From contig JAUNGE010000012.1 of the NCBI GenBank assembly GCA_030524675.1, forward strand, positions 1 to 64,000: 64,000 bases of DNA. The letters run 5' to 3'. Shown piece by piece: positions 35,033 through 44,717 of the stretch (the stretch's first letter is position 1; each line of letters begins with the position of its first letter). A program made the translations under genes and the position numbers. Source of the DNA: a bacterium. GTDB taxonomy: Bacteria; Bacillota; Clostridia; Lachnospirales; Lachnospiraceae. The notes below the pieces were generated by a model. It saw only the letters and a program-made list of their open reading frames with translations. It was not told where the DNA came from and made no database searches.

Positions 35033-37225
35033 ATGAAAGACAAAGTGTTTGGTGTATTGCAGCGTGTAGGGCGCTCTTTTATGCTTCCGATTGCAATTCT
35101 TCCAGTGGCAGGACTTCTTCTGGGAATCGGAGGGTCCTTCACAAATGAAACTATGCTGCAGGCGTATGGTTTGAGCGGTATTCTTGGAGCAGGTACTGTG
35201 TTCAATGCGATTTTCCAGGTTATGAGTGCGGCTGGAAATATCGTATTTGAAAATCTGCCGATTATTTTCGCTATGGGTGTAGCGATTGGTATGGCGAAAA
35301 AGGAGAAAGAGGTGGCGGCATTGTCTGCGGCGATTGCCTTCTTTATCATGCACGCATCCATCGGCGCCATGATTCATATCAATGGCGGAACTGAGGCGAT
35401 GTTAAATGGTGCGACGGCATCTGTGTGCGGTATCACATCTCTGCAGATGGGTGTGTTTGGCGGTATTATTGTAGGGCTTGGTGTAGCTGCTCTGCACAAT
35501 CGCTTCTATAAGATTGTGCTTCCGCAGGTGTTGTCCTTCTTCGGCGGAACCAGATTTGTGCCGATTATCAGTTCTCTGGTGTACACAGCGGTTGGTATTC
35601 TGATGTTCTTTATCTGGCCGGTGATTCAGAGCGGCATTTATGCAGTGGGAAATGTTGTATTGAGCTCCGGCTATGTGGGAACCTGGGTGTATGGTTTGAT
35701 GGAGAGACTTCTGATTCCATTCGGTCTGCATCATGTATTTTATCTTCCGTTCTGGCAGACTGCTGTCGGCGGAACCCTGGAAGTGAATGGACAGCTCATC
35801 GAGGGTGCACAGAATATCTTCTTTGCACAGCTCGCAGACCCGACAGTGGAGCGCTTTGCCGTATCTGCGACGAGATTTATGTCTGGAAAGTTCCCGTTGA
35901 TGATTTTTGGCCTTCCAGGTGCAGCTTTGGCAATGTACAAGACAGCAAAACCGGAGAAGAAGGAAGCTGTGGCAGGTCTTCTGCTGTCCGCAGCCCTCAC
36001 ATCCATGCTGACTGGTATCACAGAGCCTCTGGAATTCACATTCCTGTTTGTGGCACCGCTTCTGTACGGAATCCACTGTGTCATGGCAGGTCTTGCCTAC
36101 ATGCTGATGCATGTGTTTCACGTCGGTGTCGGAATGACATTTTCCGGCGGATTTATCGATTTGTTCCTGTTTGGTATTTTGCAGGGAAATGCAAAGACAA
36201 ACTGGATTTGGGTTGTGATTGTAGGTATTGGTTACTTTATTGTGTATTATTTCCTGTTCAGCTTCCTGATTAAAAAACTGGATTTAAAGACGCCGGGACG
36301 CGACGACAGCGAGGAAGTGAAGCTGTACCGCAGAAGCGATGTGGATGCGAGAAAGAAGGCGCAGGCAGGAAACGGCGGAAATGGAGCGGACGAGGCGCTT
36401 TCTGAGGAAGATGCACTGTCCAGAAGCATCTGCCAGGGCCTTGGCGGAAAGAAAAATATTTCGGATGTGGACTGCTGTGCGACAAGACTTCGCTGTACCG
36501 TATTTGACGCGGCGCTGGTGGATGACGCGGCGTTGAAGGCAACCGGAGCTTCCGGTGTGGTGCACAAAGGAAATGGCGTGCAGGTAATCTACGGACCGCG
36601 CGTGACCGTCATTAAGTCCAATCTGGAGGATTATCTGGAGACGGCACCGAATGAATTGTATCAGCCGAATCAGGCAGGAGATGCCGACGGGCAGGAGACG
36701 TTCGCGCAGGCAGCAGCATCTGGTGCGGCAGGTGAAACTGCCAAAGAGGAGAAAAAACCGATAAAATCCATCGTTATCTCCAGCCCAATCACAGGAACGG
36801 CGGCTGATTTGTCAACAGCGCCGGATGAAGGATTTGCGAGCAGAATGATTGGAGACGGTGCTGTGGTTCTGCCGGAAGACTCCATAGTGCGTGCTCCGGA
36901 GGATGGAGATGTTGTGTTTGTTTTTGACACAAAACATGCAGTCGGATTTATCACTGATTCAGGCGTCAGCATGTTGATTCATATCGGAATTGATACCGTG
37001 AAACTGAACGGAGAGGGTTTTGAGGTCTTTGTGGAGAACGGGCAGAAAGTAAAGAAAGGCGACCCGCTGATTAAGCTGGATTTGGAGTATATCAGAAACA
37101 ATGCCCCATCACTGGTATCTCCGATTCTCTGCACAGAACTGACAGGAAATCAGAAGATTCGTCTGCTGAAGGAAGGAAAAATTGAGGCAGGCGAAGCGCT
37201 CTTTGCAGTGGATTGTTATGAGTAA
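35033..37225 (+). CDS. PTS EIICBA, glucose/N-acetylglucosamine/maltose family
   Basis: 730 residues in the order IIC (1 to ~410), IIB (~460-545), IIA (~580-730). IIC opens VGRSFMLPIAILPVAGLLLG and holds the sugar-site motif GITEPLEFTFLFVAP. IIB carries the phosphocysteine in DCCATRLRC (Cys482). IIA ends with the glucose-type domain, with the phosphohistidine His650 in MLIHIGIDTV and a partner His in DTKHAVGF. It imports and phosphorylates a hexose or amino sugar. Expression depends on the RAT/terminator switch just upstream and the BglG-family gene downstream. In a glycosaminoglycan locus, N-acetylglucosamine or glucose is a sensible cargo, but this is inference. Confidence 0.93.
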   Translation: MKDKVFGVLQRVGRSFMLPIAILPVAGLLLGIGGSFTNETMLQAYGLSGILGAGTVFNAIFQVMSAAGNIVFENLPIIFAMGVAIGMAKKEKEVAALSAAIAFFIMHASIGAMIHINGGTEAMLNGATASVCGITSLQMGVFGGIIVGLGVAALHNRFYKIVLPQVLSFFGGTRFVPIISSLVYTAVGILMFFIWPVIQSGIYAVGNVVLSSGYVGTWVYGLMERLLIPFGLHHVFYLPFWQTAVGGTLEVNGQLIEGAQNIFFAQLADPTVERFAVSATRFMSGKFPLMIFGLPGAALAMYKTAKPEKKEAVAGLLLSAALTSMLTGITEPLEFTFLFVAPLLYGIHCVMAGLAYMLMHVFHVGVGMTFSGGFIDLFLFGILQGNAKTNWIWVVIVGIGYFIVYYFLFSFLIKKLDLKTPGRDDSEEVKLYRRSDVDARKKAQAGNGGNGADEALSEEDALSRSICQGLGGKKNISDVDCCATRLRCTVFDAALVDDAALKATGASGVVHKGNGVQVIYGPRVTVIKSNLEDYLETAPNELYQPNQAGDADGQETFAQAAASGAAGETAKEEKKPIKSIVISSPITGTAADLSTAPDEGFASRMIGDGAVVLPEDSIVRAPEDGDVVFVFDTKHAVGFITDSGVSMLIHIGIDTVKLNGEGFEVFVENGQKVKKGDPLIKLDLEYIRNNAPSLVSPILCTELTGNQKIRLLKEGKIEAGEALFAVDCYE

Positions 37226-37436
37226 GGAGATGGAGAACTTGGCAAGCCAAGTTGTTAAGCTGTCTCAGTGAACGATTCTAGATATTTCCGAAAGTCTGAA
37301 AATTTGTTATAATCTGTTTACGGGAGAAGAACAGGACGAATGTAAATTTCAATGTGAAGTCTAAATAGACAGAATGTTTTTGATAAGGTATTGTCTTTTC
37401 TGCATCTGACAGGAAAGAGATTTTTGACAAAATGAA

Positions 37437-37461
37437 CATGCCTGCTAGTGCAGGCAATACT
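37437..37461. repeat. Small dispersed palindrome, copy 2
   Basis: GAACATGCCTGCT-AG-TGCAGGCAA; the stem TGCCTGC/GCAGGCA is perfect. Related copies are at 8919-8938 and 54260-54278. Here it lies a few bases before the Shine-Dalgarno of the antiterminator gene. Confidence 0.6.
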
Positions 37462-37475
37462 ATGGGTGGAACGTG

Positions 37476-38318
37476 ATGTATAGAGTAAAAAAAGTTTTGA
37501 ATCACAATGCAGTGATTGCGGTGCAGCTGGAAGATAACTGCGAGTATATGATTATGGGAAAGGGCGCAGGGTTTGGAAAAAAGGTAGCAGAACGTGTAGA
37601 GGCCAGGCCAGAGGACACCGTGTATTCACTGCAGAAAAATACGGAACGGGGAGATGCGCGTGAGCTGGCAAGAACGATCTCTCCGGTATGCTTGGAGATT
37701 GCCAATGAGATACTGAATGAGGCAGAAAAGACATTCAAAAAAATAGACAGAAGTATATTTTTCCCCATGGCTGACCACATTGAATTTGCAGTAAAGCGTA
37801 TCAAAAACAGAGAACAGATCAGCAATCCTCTCACAGATGATATCCGTGTACTGTTTCATATGGAATATAAGGTGGCGCAGCAAATTCAACCGATACTGAG
37901 GGAGAAACTTGGTATTGAGATAGAAGATGATGAGGTCGGATATGTTGCGCTGCATATTCACTCCGCGATAGAGGACGAGAAAGTGTCGCAGGCGATGCAG
38001 ACTGCAATGGCAGTCAGAGAGTGTATTTCTCTGGTGGAGGAGGAGGCTGGCAGGAAGATTGATATTATGTCGCTCTCTTACAACCGTCTGATGAATCATG
38101 TGCGCTATATGGTGGAGCGGACGGTCAGAGGAGAAAAGCTGAAATTGAATATGAATGATTACATGAAAATAAAATTCCCTGACTCTTACCAGATGGCAGA
38201 ATCTGTCTGCAAGAAAATCAGTAAAAGTATTCACTGTGAACTGGATAGTGTGGAGATTGGATATCTCGCGCTGCACATCGAGCGGGTGTTGGATGACGAG
38301 ACAGAAATAAAGAAGTAG
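37476..38318 (+). CDS. BglG/LicT/GlcT-family transcription antiterminator
   Basis: 280 residues from ATG 37476 (an adjacent GTG at 37473 is possible; GGTGGA is upstream). The RNA-binding CAT domain is at 1-55 (VKKVLNHNAVIAVQLEDNC, GKGAGFGKK). Two PRD domains follow, with conserved His in ADHIEFAVKR and VALHIHSAIE (PRD1) and YNRLMNHVRYM and LALHIERVL (PRD2), which are phosphorylated by PTS proteins. When active it binds the RAT at 34880 and allows transcription of the EIICBA gene. A weak promoter (TTTCCG-17-TATAAT, 37285-37313) precedes it, so it can be expressed on its own. Confidence 0.93.
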   Translation: MYRVKKVLNHNAVIAVQLEDNCEYMIMGKGAGFGKKVAERVEARPEDTVYSLQKNTERGDARELARTISPVCLEIANEILNEAEKTFKKIDRSIFFPMADHIEFAVKRIKNREQISNPLTDDIRVLFHMEYKVAQQIQPILREKLGIEIEDDEVGYVALHIHSAIEDEKVSQAMQTAMAVRECISLVEEEAGRKIDIMSLSYNRLMNHVRYMVERTVRGEKLKLNMNDYMKIKFPDSYQMAESVCKKISKSIHCELDSVEIGYLALHIERVLDDETEIKK

Positions 38319-38635
38319 GAAGCAACAGAAAAAAATAAGAATTATAAAGAAACATAGAAAAAATAGGTAAAATTATAGAAGAAAAAGAAAAGGTGCGCTC
38401 CAAATCGGAACAAGTGCGATGAGGGGTGCATTTTTGTGTCTGCCAGTCTGAATTGTTATTTTTTACAGTCACATTTACAATTTTTTGAAAAGGCTTGAAA
38501 TAAAAAAAGAATGGACTATAATCTGAAATATGGCGTGAAAATGAGCGTGAAAAGCCAAAAAGTACAGGAAATCGAAACGTAGTAAGCAGGAAAAAGAAGC
38601 AGCAAAAGAGTGAAAACAGAATAGGAAAGGAAAGA
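38319..38635 (+). promoter_or_regulatory. Intergenic region with GH88 promoter
   Basis: 317 bases with no gene. TTGAAA (38495-38500), a 16-base spacer and TATAAT (38517-38522) form a promoter ~115 bases before the GH88 start. The stretch 38385-38440 may contain a weak terminator for the antiterminator gene, without a clean stem. Confidence 0.65.
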
Positions 38636-39775
38636 ATGGCAGAGATGATGGACGAAAAAACATTGCAGAACAAGTTACAGGAGATATATGAGAAAATCGA
38701 CTGCAAGCTGCAGGCGGAATGTGTTCGGGTGGGAGACAAAATTCCATACATTCCGTACAATGGAAAATATACAGTGGATATGAGAGAAGAGAATATGTCT
38801 TTCTGGACGAATGGTTTCTGGGCAGGTATGCTGTGGCAGATGTATCATGCAAATGGGAATCAGATGTATATGGAAACAGCAAAGAAATCAGAGCTGGTGT
38901 TTGACGAAGCTCTGGAGAAGTTCACAGGTCTCCACCATGATGTGGGATTTCAGTTTTTACATACAGCAGTTGCAGATTACCGGCTGACGGGGAATGAGAA
39001 GTCAAAGGCGAGAGCGCTCCATGCGGCGACTCTTCTTGCAGGAAGATTCAACCCGATTGGAAACTTTATCCGTGCATGGAATCTGGACAAAACGGGATGG
39101 ATGATTGTGGACTGTCTGATGAACATTCCGCTGTTGTATTGGGCGGAGAAGGAACTGCAGGACCCGAGATTCGGCTATATTGCAAATCAGCATGCGCACA
39201 CCGCTCTGAAGGTTCTGTTGAGAGAGGATGGTTCCTGTAACCATATCGCAATTTTTGACCCAGCAACTGGCGAGCCGCTGGAGTTTCCGGCTGGACAGGG
39301 CTATGCGTCTGGGTCTTCCTGGTCCAGAGGCCAGTCCTGGGCAATCTATGGATTTGCGCTTGCTTATATGCATACAGGCATGAAAGAGTATCTGAATGCA
39401 GCAAAACAGGTGGCACATTATTTTATCGCCAACATAGCGGCGACTGATTATGTGTCCCTGGTGGATTTCCGTGCGCCGAAGGAACCGGTATGCTGGGATA
39501 CGACAGCGACAGCATGTGCTGCGTGCGGTATGCTTCAGATAGCAGAGATGGTGCCAGAATATGAGAAGGCATTGTATCATGACAGCGCTGTGAAGATGCT
39601 TCTGGCATTGGAGGAGAAACACTGCAACTGGAATGTAGAAGAGGACGGAATTGTGCAGGACGGCACAGTTGCTTATGGAAGAGAAGGAGAAATTCATGTG
39701 CCGATTATTTATGGCGACTATTTCTTTGTAGAAGGGGTTTTGCGCCTGCTGAAGAAAGATTTCATGATCTGGTAA
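38636..39775 (+). CDS. GH88/GH105-type unsaturated glucuronyl hydrolase (intact)
   Basis: 379 residues. Motifs match the frameshifted copy at 26588: TNGFWAGMLWQMYH, HHDVGFQFLHTAV (first Asp), IVDCLMNIPLLYWAEKE (second Asp) and WSRGQSWAIYGFALAY. The enzyme hydrates the 4,5-double bond of terminal unsaturated uronic acids made by polysaccharide lyases, releasing the keto acid. No signal peptide; it works in the cytosol. GGAAAGGAAAG precedes the ATG and the gene has its own promoter and terminator, so it is monocistronic. It may compensate for the damaged copy. Position between a PTS and a ugp-like operon suggests independent regulation. Confidence 0.92.
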   Translation: MAEMMDEKTLQNKLQEIYEKIDCKLQAECVRVGDKIPYIPYNGKYTVDMREENMSFWTNGFWAGMLWQMYHANGNQMYMETAKKSELVFDEALEKFTGLHHDVGFQFLHTAVADYRLTGNEKSKARALHAATLLAGRFNPIGNFIRAWNLDKTGWMIVDCLMNIPLLYWAEKELQDPRFGYIANQHAHTALKVLLREDGSCNHIAIFDPATGEPLEFPAGQGYASGSSWSRGQSWAIYGFALAYMHTGMKEYLNAAKQVAHYFIANIAATDYVSLVDFRAPKEPVCWDTTATACAACGMLQIAEMVPEYEKALYHDSAVKMLLALEEKHCNWNVEEDGIVQDGTVAYGREGEIHVPIIYGDYFFVEGVLRLLKKDFMIW

Positions 39776-39817
39776 TATCCAGCAGTGCAGGAAGTTGAAA
39801 TAAAAATTAGAATTTAG

Positions 39818-39870
39818 GAAGTGCAATTAGCAAGGCATATGGATGCCGGATAATTGCACTTCTTTTATTT
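39818..39870 (+). terminator. Intrinsic terminator after GH88
   Basis: A perfect 12-bp stem GAAGTGCAATTA/TAATTGCACTTC (39818-39829 and 39851-39862) is followed by TTTTATTT. Confidence 0.85.
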
Positions 39871-40063
39871 ACAGAACATTTACACAAATTTACCCAAAGT
39901 CTGGTAGTTGGGAAAAGAGAGTGTGACTACAATGAGGAAAGAGGCTGTGAGAACCTCTAAGAAGTATAAAACTGGTGGATATGAAACGAATAGGTATGAG
40001 AACCAGGTATGCAGGAAGCTGAGAAAACTTGTTGCAAGAACAAAAAAGGGAGGAAACTGCAGT

Positions 40064-41254
40064 ATGGCAAGTTTAATGCTTAGAAATGTGTGCAAATCCT
40101 ATCCGAATGGATTTCATGCGGTGAAAGACTTCAATCTGGAGATTCAGGATGGAGAATTCATCATTTTTGTGGGTCCGTCCGGATGCGGAAAATCGACGAC
40201 ACTGCGCATGATTGCGGGGCTGGAAGATATCTCTTCCGGAGAACTGTGGATTGACGGCCAACTCGTGAATTTTATGGAGCCGCGGGAACGGAATTTGTCC
40301 ATGGTATTTCAAAATTATGCTCTCTATCCGCATATGAGTGTGTATGACAATATGGCATTTGGACTGAAAGTCAGAAAGATGGACAAAAAGGAGATTGACA
40401 GGAGAGTTAGGGAAGCGGCGGAAATTTTGGAGATTTCACATCTGCTGGACAGAAAGCCAGGGGCGTTGTCCGGCGGCCAGAAGCAGAGAGTGGCAATCGG
40501 CAGCGTGATTGTTCGCCAGCCGAAAGCGTATTTGATGGATGAACCGCTCTCCAATCTCGACGCAAAGCTGAGAACGCAGATGAGAGTGGAACTTTCCAAG
40601 ATTCATGACAGGACGAAAGCGACGATTATCTATGTCACACATGACCAGGTGGAGGCCATGACGCTGGGAAGCCGCATTGTGGTGATGAAAGCGGGATTGA
40701 TTCAGCAGGTGGCAAGCCCCGCAGAGCTGTACCAGAATCCGGTCAACCGGTTTGTGGCGGGCTTTATTGGGTCCCCAGCCATGAATTTTATTGAGACAAC
40801 GGCAGAAGTGTGGAATCAAACGGTGTTTCTTCTGTTTGGAAATCAGAAAGTAAAGCTGAATGTAGCTGTTTCAAAAAAACTCATAGAGAGCGGGTATGTA
40901 GGAAAAAAGGTCACACTGGGAATTCGTCCGGAAGATGTGTATACTGCATCGAATCAGGACGCCGGACGAAATCAGAATGTCGGACGAAATCTGGATGCTG
41001 GAGACGATATGGGAATGGATGTGAAAATGCAGGTACAAGTGCGGGAAATGTTAGGGGCAGAGGTGCTGCTGCATGGTGTGCTGGATGATGGCACGCAGCT
41101 TTCGGTGAAAGAGAAACCGGATTGTGAGGCCAGAGAAGGAGAAACCGTAACACTGTATTTTGACAGCAGCAAAATTTTGTTGTTTGACACAGAAACAGAG
41201 GAAAATCTTTTATACATAAGGAGTCAATTCGATGAAAACATCAGGATTTCATAA
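40064..41254 (+). CDS. ugpC: ABC transporter ATPase, UgpC/MalK/MsmK type
   Basis: 396 residues from ATG 40064, preceded by GGGAGG; the frame continues upstream but without coding character. Walker A is GPSGCGKSTT, the signature LSGGQKQRVAIGSVIV (the usual Arg is replaced by Ser), Walker B YLMDEPLSNLD, and the switch His is in YVTHDQVEAM. The C-terminal ~130 residues form the regulatory OB/TOBE domain. First gene of a five-gene operon with two permeases, a lipoprotein and a glycerophosphodiesterase, hence UgpC-like. As the only sugar-type ATPase in the window it may also energise the ATPase-less importers at 6.8-10 kb and 20-24 kb. Confidence 0.9.
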   Translation: MASLMLRNVCKSYPNGFHAVKDFNLEIQDGEFIIFVGPSGCGKSTTLRMIAGLEDISSGELWIDGQLVNFMEPRERNLSMVFQNYALYPHMSVYDNMAFGLKVRKMDKKEIDRRVREAAEILEISHLLDRKPGALSGGQKQRVAIGSVIVRQPKAYLMDEPLSNLDAKLRTQMRVELSKIHDRTKATIIYVTHDQVEAMTLGSRIVVMKAGLIQQVASPAELYQNPVNRFVAGFIGSPAMNFIETTAEVWNQTVFLLFGNQKVKLNVAVSKKLIESGYVGKKVTLGIRPEDVYTASNQDAGRNQNVGRNLDAGDDMGMDVKMQVQVREMLGAEVLLHGVLDDGTQLSVKEKPDCEAREGETVTLYFDSSKILLFDTETEENLLYIRSQFDENIRIS

Positions 41255-42107
41255 TTTTTTGAAAAAGACAGGGCCGTATGCCTATGTTCTGCCCTCGATG
41301 GCAGTCTTTATGGTATTTCTGTTTTATCCATTTTTTAAAACGATTTATCTAAGCCTTTATAAAACCAACAAGATGGGGGAAGCCAAGTTATTTTATGGGC
41401 TTGGAAACTACAGAGACCTGCTTACCTCAGAGTCTTTCTACAACAGCATCTTTGTTACGTTTGTGTTTGTGCTGATTGTGGTAGCGGGAAGCATGCTGAT
41501 TGGGCTGATTGCTGCGGTGCTGTGCAACAAGGCATTTCCAGGAATCCGTTTTTTTAGCACAGCATATGCACTTCCGATGGCAATCGCGTCCAGCTCGGCT
41601 GCCATGATTTTTAAAATCATGCTGCATCCGTCTATCGGAATTGTAAACAAGCTGCTGGGATTGAATATCAACTGGATTTCCGACCCCAAATATGCGCTGG
41701 TCTGTGTGGCGCTGCTGACAGCTTGGCTGAACAGCGGCATCAATTTCCTCTATTTTAGTGCTGGACTCAGCAATATCGACGAGAGTATCTACGAGAGAGC
41801 ATCCGTGGATGGAGCGAATGGAATACAGAAGTTCTGGAACCTGACACTGCCAGGGCTGAGTCCCATTATGTTTTATACTCTGGTAGTCAATATCATTCAG
41901 GCGTTTCAGGCATTTGGACAGGTGAAGGTGTTGACGCAGGGAGGCCCTGGCGAGTCCACAAACTTGATTGTGTATTCTATTTACCGTGATGCATTTTTCA
42001 ACTATCGTTTCGGCAGTGCGGCAGCGCAGTCGGTGTTGCTGTTCGCCATGATTATGGTGCTCACACTGATTATGTTTCGAATTGAGAAGAAAGGAGTAAG
42101 TTACTGA
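41232..42107 (+). CDS. ugpA: ABC transporter permease, UgpA type
   Basis: 291 residues, six membrane segments starting YAYVLPSMAVFMVFLFYPFF. The EAA loop is YERASVDGANGIQKFWNLTL, and VLTQGGPGESTNLIVYSIY is a UgpA/MalF-type hallmark. It overlaps the ATPase gene by 23 bases and ends one base into the next permease gene, so translation is coupled. With the UgpE-type protein it forms the membrane channel for glycerol-3-phosphate or its diesters, judged mainly from the neighbouring diesterase. Confidence 0.88.
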   Translation: MKTSGFHNFLKKTGPYAYVLPSMAVFMVFLFYPFFKTIYLSLYKTNKMGEAKLFYGLGNYRDLLTSESFYNSIFVTFVFVLIVVAGSMLIGLIAAVLCNKAFPGIRFFSTAYALPMAIASSSAAMIFKIMLHPSIGIVNKLLGLNINWISDPKYALVCVALLTAWLNSGINFLYFSAGLSNIDESIYERASVDGANGIQKFWNLTLPGLSPIMFYTLVVNIIQAFQAFGQVKVLTQGGPGESTNLIVYSIYRDAFFNYRFGSAAAQSVLLFAMIMVLTLIMFRIEKKGVSY

Positions 42108-43021
42108 TGAACGATACGATTGCAGTAGACAACAGAGCTTTGAAAAAGAGTCAGGCCGAAATTCTCAGGATGCAGCAGGAGGCAAACCGGAAAGCGCTCA
42201 TGAGACGGAGAGTGCAGAAGGGGACATTGATTGTCCTGAATACAGTTATGGCATTTGTAATGCTTCTCCCTCTTCTCTATGCAGTGAGCATCGCTTTTAT
42301 GCCATCCAGTGAGTTGTTCACCACAGAGATGAATCTGCTTCCGCAGCAGCCCACGCTGGAAAATTTTGTACAGGCTCTGGTGAAAGTGCCGCTGGCCCGT
42401 TTTGTGCTGAATTCTTTTTTGGTGGCGGGATGTATCACATTTGGGCAGATTATTTCCTGCTCTCTGGCAGCATTTTCCTTCTCTTTCCTTGATTTTAAGG
42501 GAAAAAATATAATTTTTATGCTGGTGATGGCGACTATGATGATTCCAGGGGAGGCAACGATTATCTCCAATTATTTGACTGTGAGTAAACTGGGATGGCT
42601 GGACTCTTATCATGTACTGATTATTCCGTATCTGACGAGTGCGATGGGAATTTTCCTGTTCCGCCAGTTCTATATGTCGTTCCCTGTCTCTCTGTTTGAG
42701 TCAGCGAAAATAGATGGATGTTCCAATCTGCGTTTTATCTTTAAGATTCTGCTTCCTCTCACCAAATCAGCGATTGGAGCGATGGCAGTCTACACTTTTA
42801 TTAATGCATGGAATATGTACATGTGGCCTCTTCTGGTGACAGGTTCCAATGAGATGCGTACCGTGCAGATTGGTATCAGTATGCTCGACAGCGTGGACTC
42901 GCAGTCCATCACATTGATGATTGCAGGCGTTGTCATGATTATTCTTCCATCCATCTCCATCTTTATTGTAGGACAGAAGCAGTTAATTCGCGGCATGTTC
43001 TCAGGGGCAGTGAAAGGATAA
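42107..43021 (+). CDS. ugpE: ABC transporter permease, UgpE type
   Basis: 304 residues, six membrane segments after a long basic head, starting LIVLNTVMAFVMLLPLLYAV. The EAA loop is FESAKIDGCSNLRFIFKILL, and the end QLIRGMFSGAVKG is the standard C-terminus of MalG/UgpE permeases. The start codon shares one base with the stop of the UgpA gene (TGATG). Substrate assignment follows the operon. Confidence 0.88.
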   Translation: MNDTIAVDNRALKKSQAEILRMQQEANRKALMRRRVQKGTLIVLNTVMAFVMLLPLLYAVSIAFMPSSELFTTEMNLLPQQPTLENFVQALVKVPLARFVLNSFLVAGCITFGQIISCSLAAFSFSFLDFKGKNIIFMLVMATMMIPGEATIISNYLTVSKLGWLDSYHVLIIPYLTSAMGIFLFRQFYMSFPVSLFESAKIDGCSNLRFIFKILLPLTKSAIGAMAVYTFINAWNMYMWPLLVTGSNEMRTVQIGISMLDSVDSQSITLMIAGVVMIILPSISIFIVGQKQLIRGMFSGAVKG

Positions 43022-43172
43022 GGAAAGTTAAAAATATAATATAAAAATAATTATAAAATCACTATATGTTAGTCTGTTTAAGAAAAACTGTATAAGAAAA
43101 ACACTGGAAAAAAGTGATTGTAAAAAAGAGAATATGAAAAGAAAAGACACAAAAAAAGGAGAATAGAACCGT

Positions 43173-44609
43173 ATGAAGAAGAGAATACTTTCCGTAATAA
43201 CAGCAGCAGCTCTGACCGTGAGTGCTTTGGCAGGATGCAGCCAGGGAGCAAGTACAGGAAGTTCACAAAACTCTCAGACATCCCAAGATGTTTCTGAAAC
43301 TTCCCAGAATGTCCCTTCAAGTTCCACTATGAGTCCTGTGAACACAGCGGGTACAGCAGAGGGCAAAGAGGCAGCGCAGGGACAGACCATCACATTTTGG
43401 CACTCCATGGGTGGTGTAAACGGCGAGGCGATTGATTATCTGGTAAACAAGTTTAATACGGAGAATACACTGGGAATCCAGGTGGAGGCGCAGTATCAGG
43501 GTTCCTACGATGATGCAATCAATAAGCTGAGAAGTGCGCAGATTGGAAATATGGGCGCGGATTTGGTACAGATTTATGATATCGGCACCCGCTTTATGAT
43601 TGATTCCGGCTGGGTTATTCCGATGCAGGAACTGATTGATGCAGATGGATGGGATACAAAACAGATTGAACCAAACATTGCAGCGTATTATACTATAAAT
43701 GATACTTTATATTCCATGCCGTTTAACTCTTCCACGCCGATTCTTTACTATAATAAGGATATGTTTGAGAAGGCAGGGATTACAGAGGTTCCGGACAGTC
43801 TTCCGAAAATTGCAGAAGTGGGCGATGCCCTGCTGGAGAAAGGCGGAGCCGGTGAGGTGATTTCTCTGGCTATCTACGGATGGTTTTTCGAGCAGTTTAC
43901 CTGCAAGCAGAATCAGAATTATGTAAATAATGGCAATGGCCGCGAGGATGTGGCAACAGCGGTTGATTTTGACCAGAACGGAGCAGGTTTAAAGACTTTG
44001 ACTGCCTGGAAGGCATTGGCGGATGCCGGATATGCGCCGAACGTAGGGCGAGGCGGAGATGCAGGGCTTGCGGATTTTAGCTCTGGAAAGGCTGCCATGA
44101 CACTGGGTTCTACCGCTTCTTTAAAGCAGATTTTGAATGATGTGAACGGAAAATTTGAGGTTGGTACCGCGTATTTCCCGAAGGTGAGCGATGAGGATGA
44201 GGGTGGTGTTTCCATCGGAGGAGGTTCTCTGTGGGCGCTGAACAATGAGAATCCGGCAAAAGAGGCAGCTGTCTGGGAGTTTGTGAAGTTCCTCGTGTCT
44301 GCAGAGAGTCAGGCATACTGGAATATGCAGACAGGATATTTTCCGGTCACAGTCGCTGCTCACGAAGAGCCTGTGTTTGTGCAAAACATGGAGGTTTACC
44401 CGCAGTTTATGACAGCGATTGACCAGCTTCACGACTCTTCTCCGAAATCTGCTGGTGCACTGCTGTCTGTATTTCCAGAGGCGAGACAGGTAGTGGAGAC
44501 GGAGATTGAAAATATGCTGAATGGAAACAGGACTCCAGAAGACACGGTAAAGAGGATTGCAGAGAATATCAACCGTTCTATTGAGGATTATAATCTGCTG
44601 AATGACTGA
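43173..44609 (+). CDS. ugpB: ABC transporter substrate-binding lipoprotein, UgpB type
   Basis: 478 residues. The signal peptide ends in LAGC with Cys22 as lipid anchor, followed by a Ser/Thr/Gln linker to about 75. The mature part begins TITFWHSMGGVNGEAIDYLV, very like glycerol-3-phosphate-binding UgpB proteins, whose first strand carries FWHSM. AAAGGAG precedes the ATG. It lies 151 bases after the permeases and before the diesterase, an order seen in ugp operons. Confidence 0.88.
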   Translation: MKKRILSVITAAALTVSALAGCSQGASTGSSQNSQTSQDVSETSQNVPSSSTMSPVNTAGTAEGKEAAQGQTITFWHSMGGVNGEAIDYLVNKFNTENTLGIQVEAQYQGSYDDAINKLRSAQIGNMGADLVQIYDIGTRFMIDSGWVIPMQELIDADGWDTKQIEPNIAAYYTINDTLYSMPFNSSTPILYYNKDMFEKAGITEVPDSLPKIAEVGDALLEKGGAGEVISLAIYGWFFEQFTCKQNQNYVNNGNGREDVATAVDFDQNGAGLKTLTAWKALADAGYAPNVGRGGDAGLADFSSGKAAMTLGSTASLKQILNDVNGKFEVGTAYFPKVSDEDEGGVSIGGGSLWALNNENPAKEAAVWEFVKFLVSAESQAYWNMQTGYFPVTVAAHEEPVFVQNMEVYPQFMTAIDQLHDSSPKSAGALLSVFPEARQVVETEIENMLNGNRTPEDTVKRIAENINRSIEDYNLLND

Positions 44610-44684
44610 CAAGGAAGAACGGATACCGAATGACAAAAGATACGAAAGTCCTCGGGCGGCAAGATAAAAGTATACTATAACAGA

Positions 44685-44707
44685 AACCCCCTGTTTTGGG
44701 GGAAGAA
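44685..44707 (+). promoter_or_regulatory. GC-rich hairpin before ugpQ
   Basis: CCCCC-TGTTTT-GGGGG forms a compact hairpin just before the Shine-Dalgarno GAAAGGA of the diesterase gene. It may slow decay or limit read-through from ugpB. Confidence 0.45.
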
Positions 44708-44717
44708 AGGACAATTT

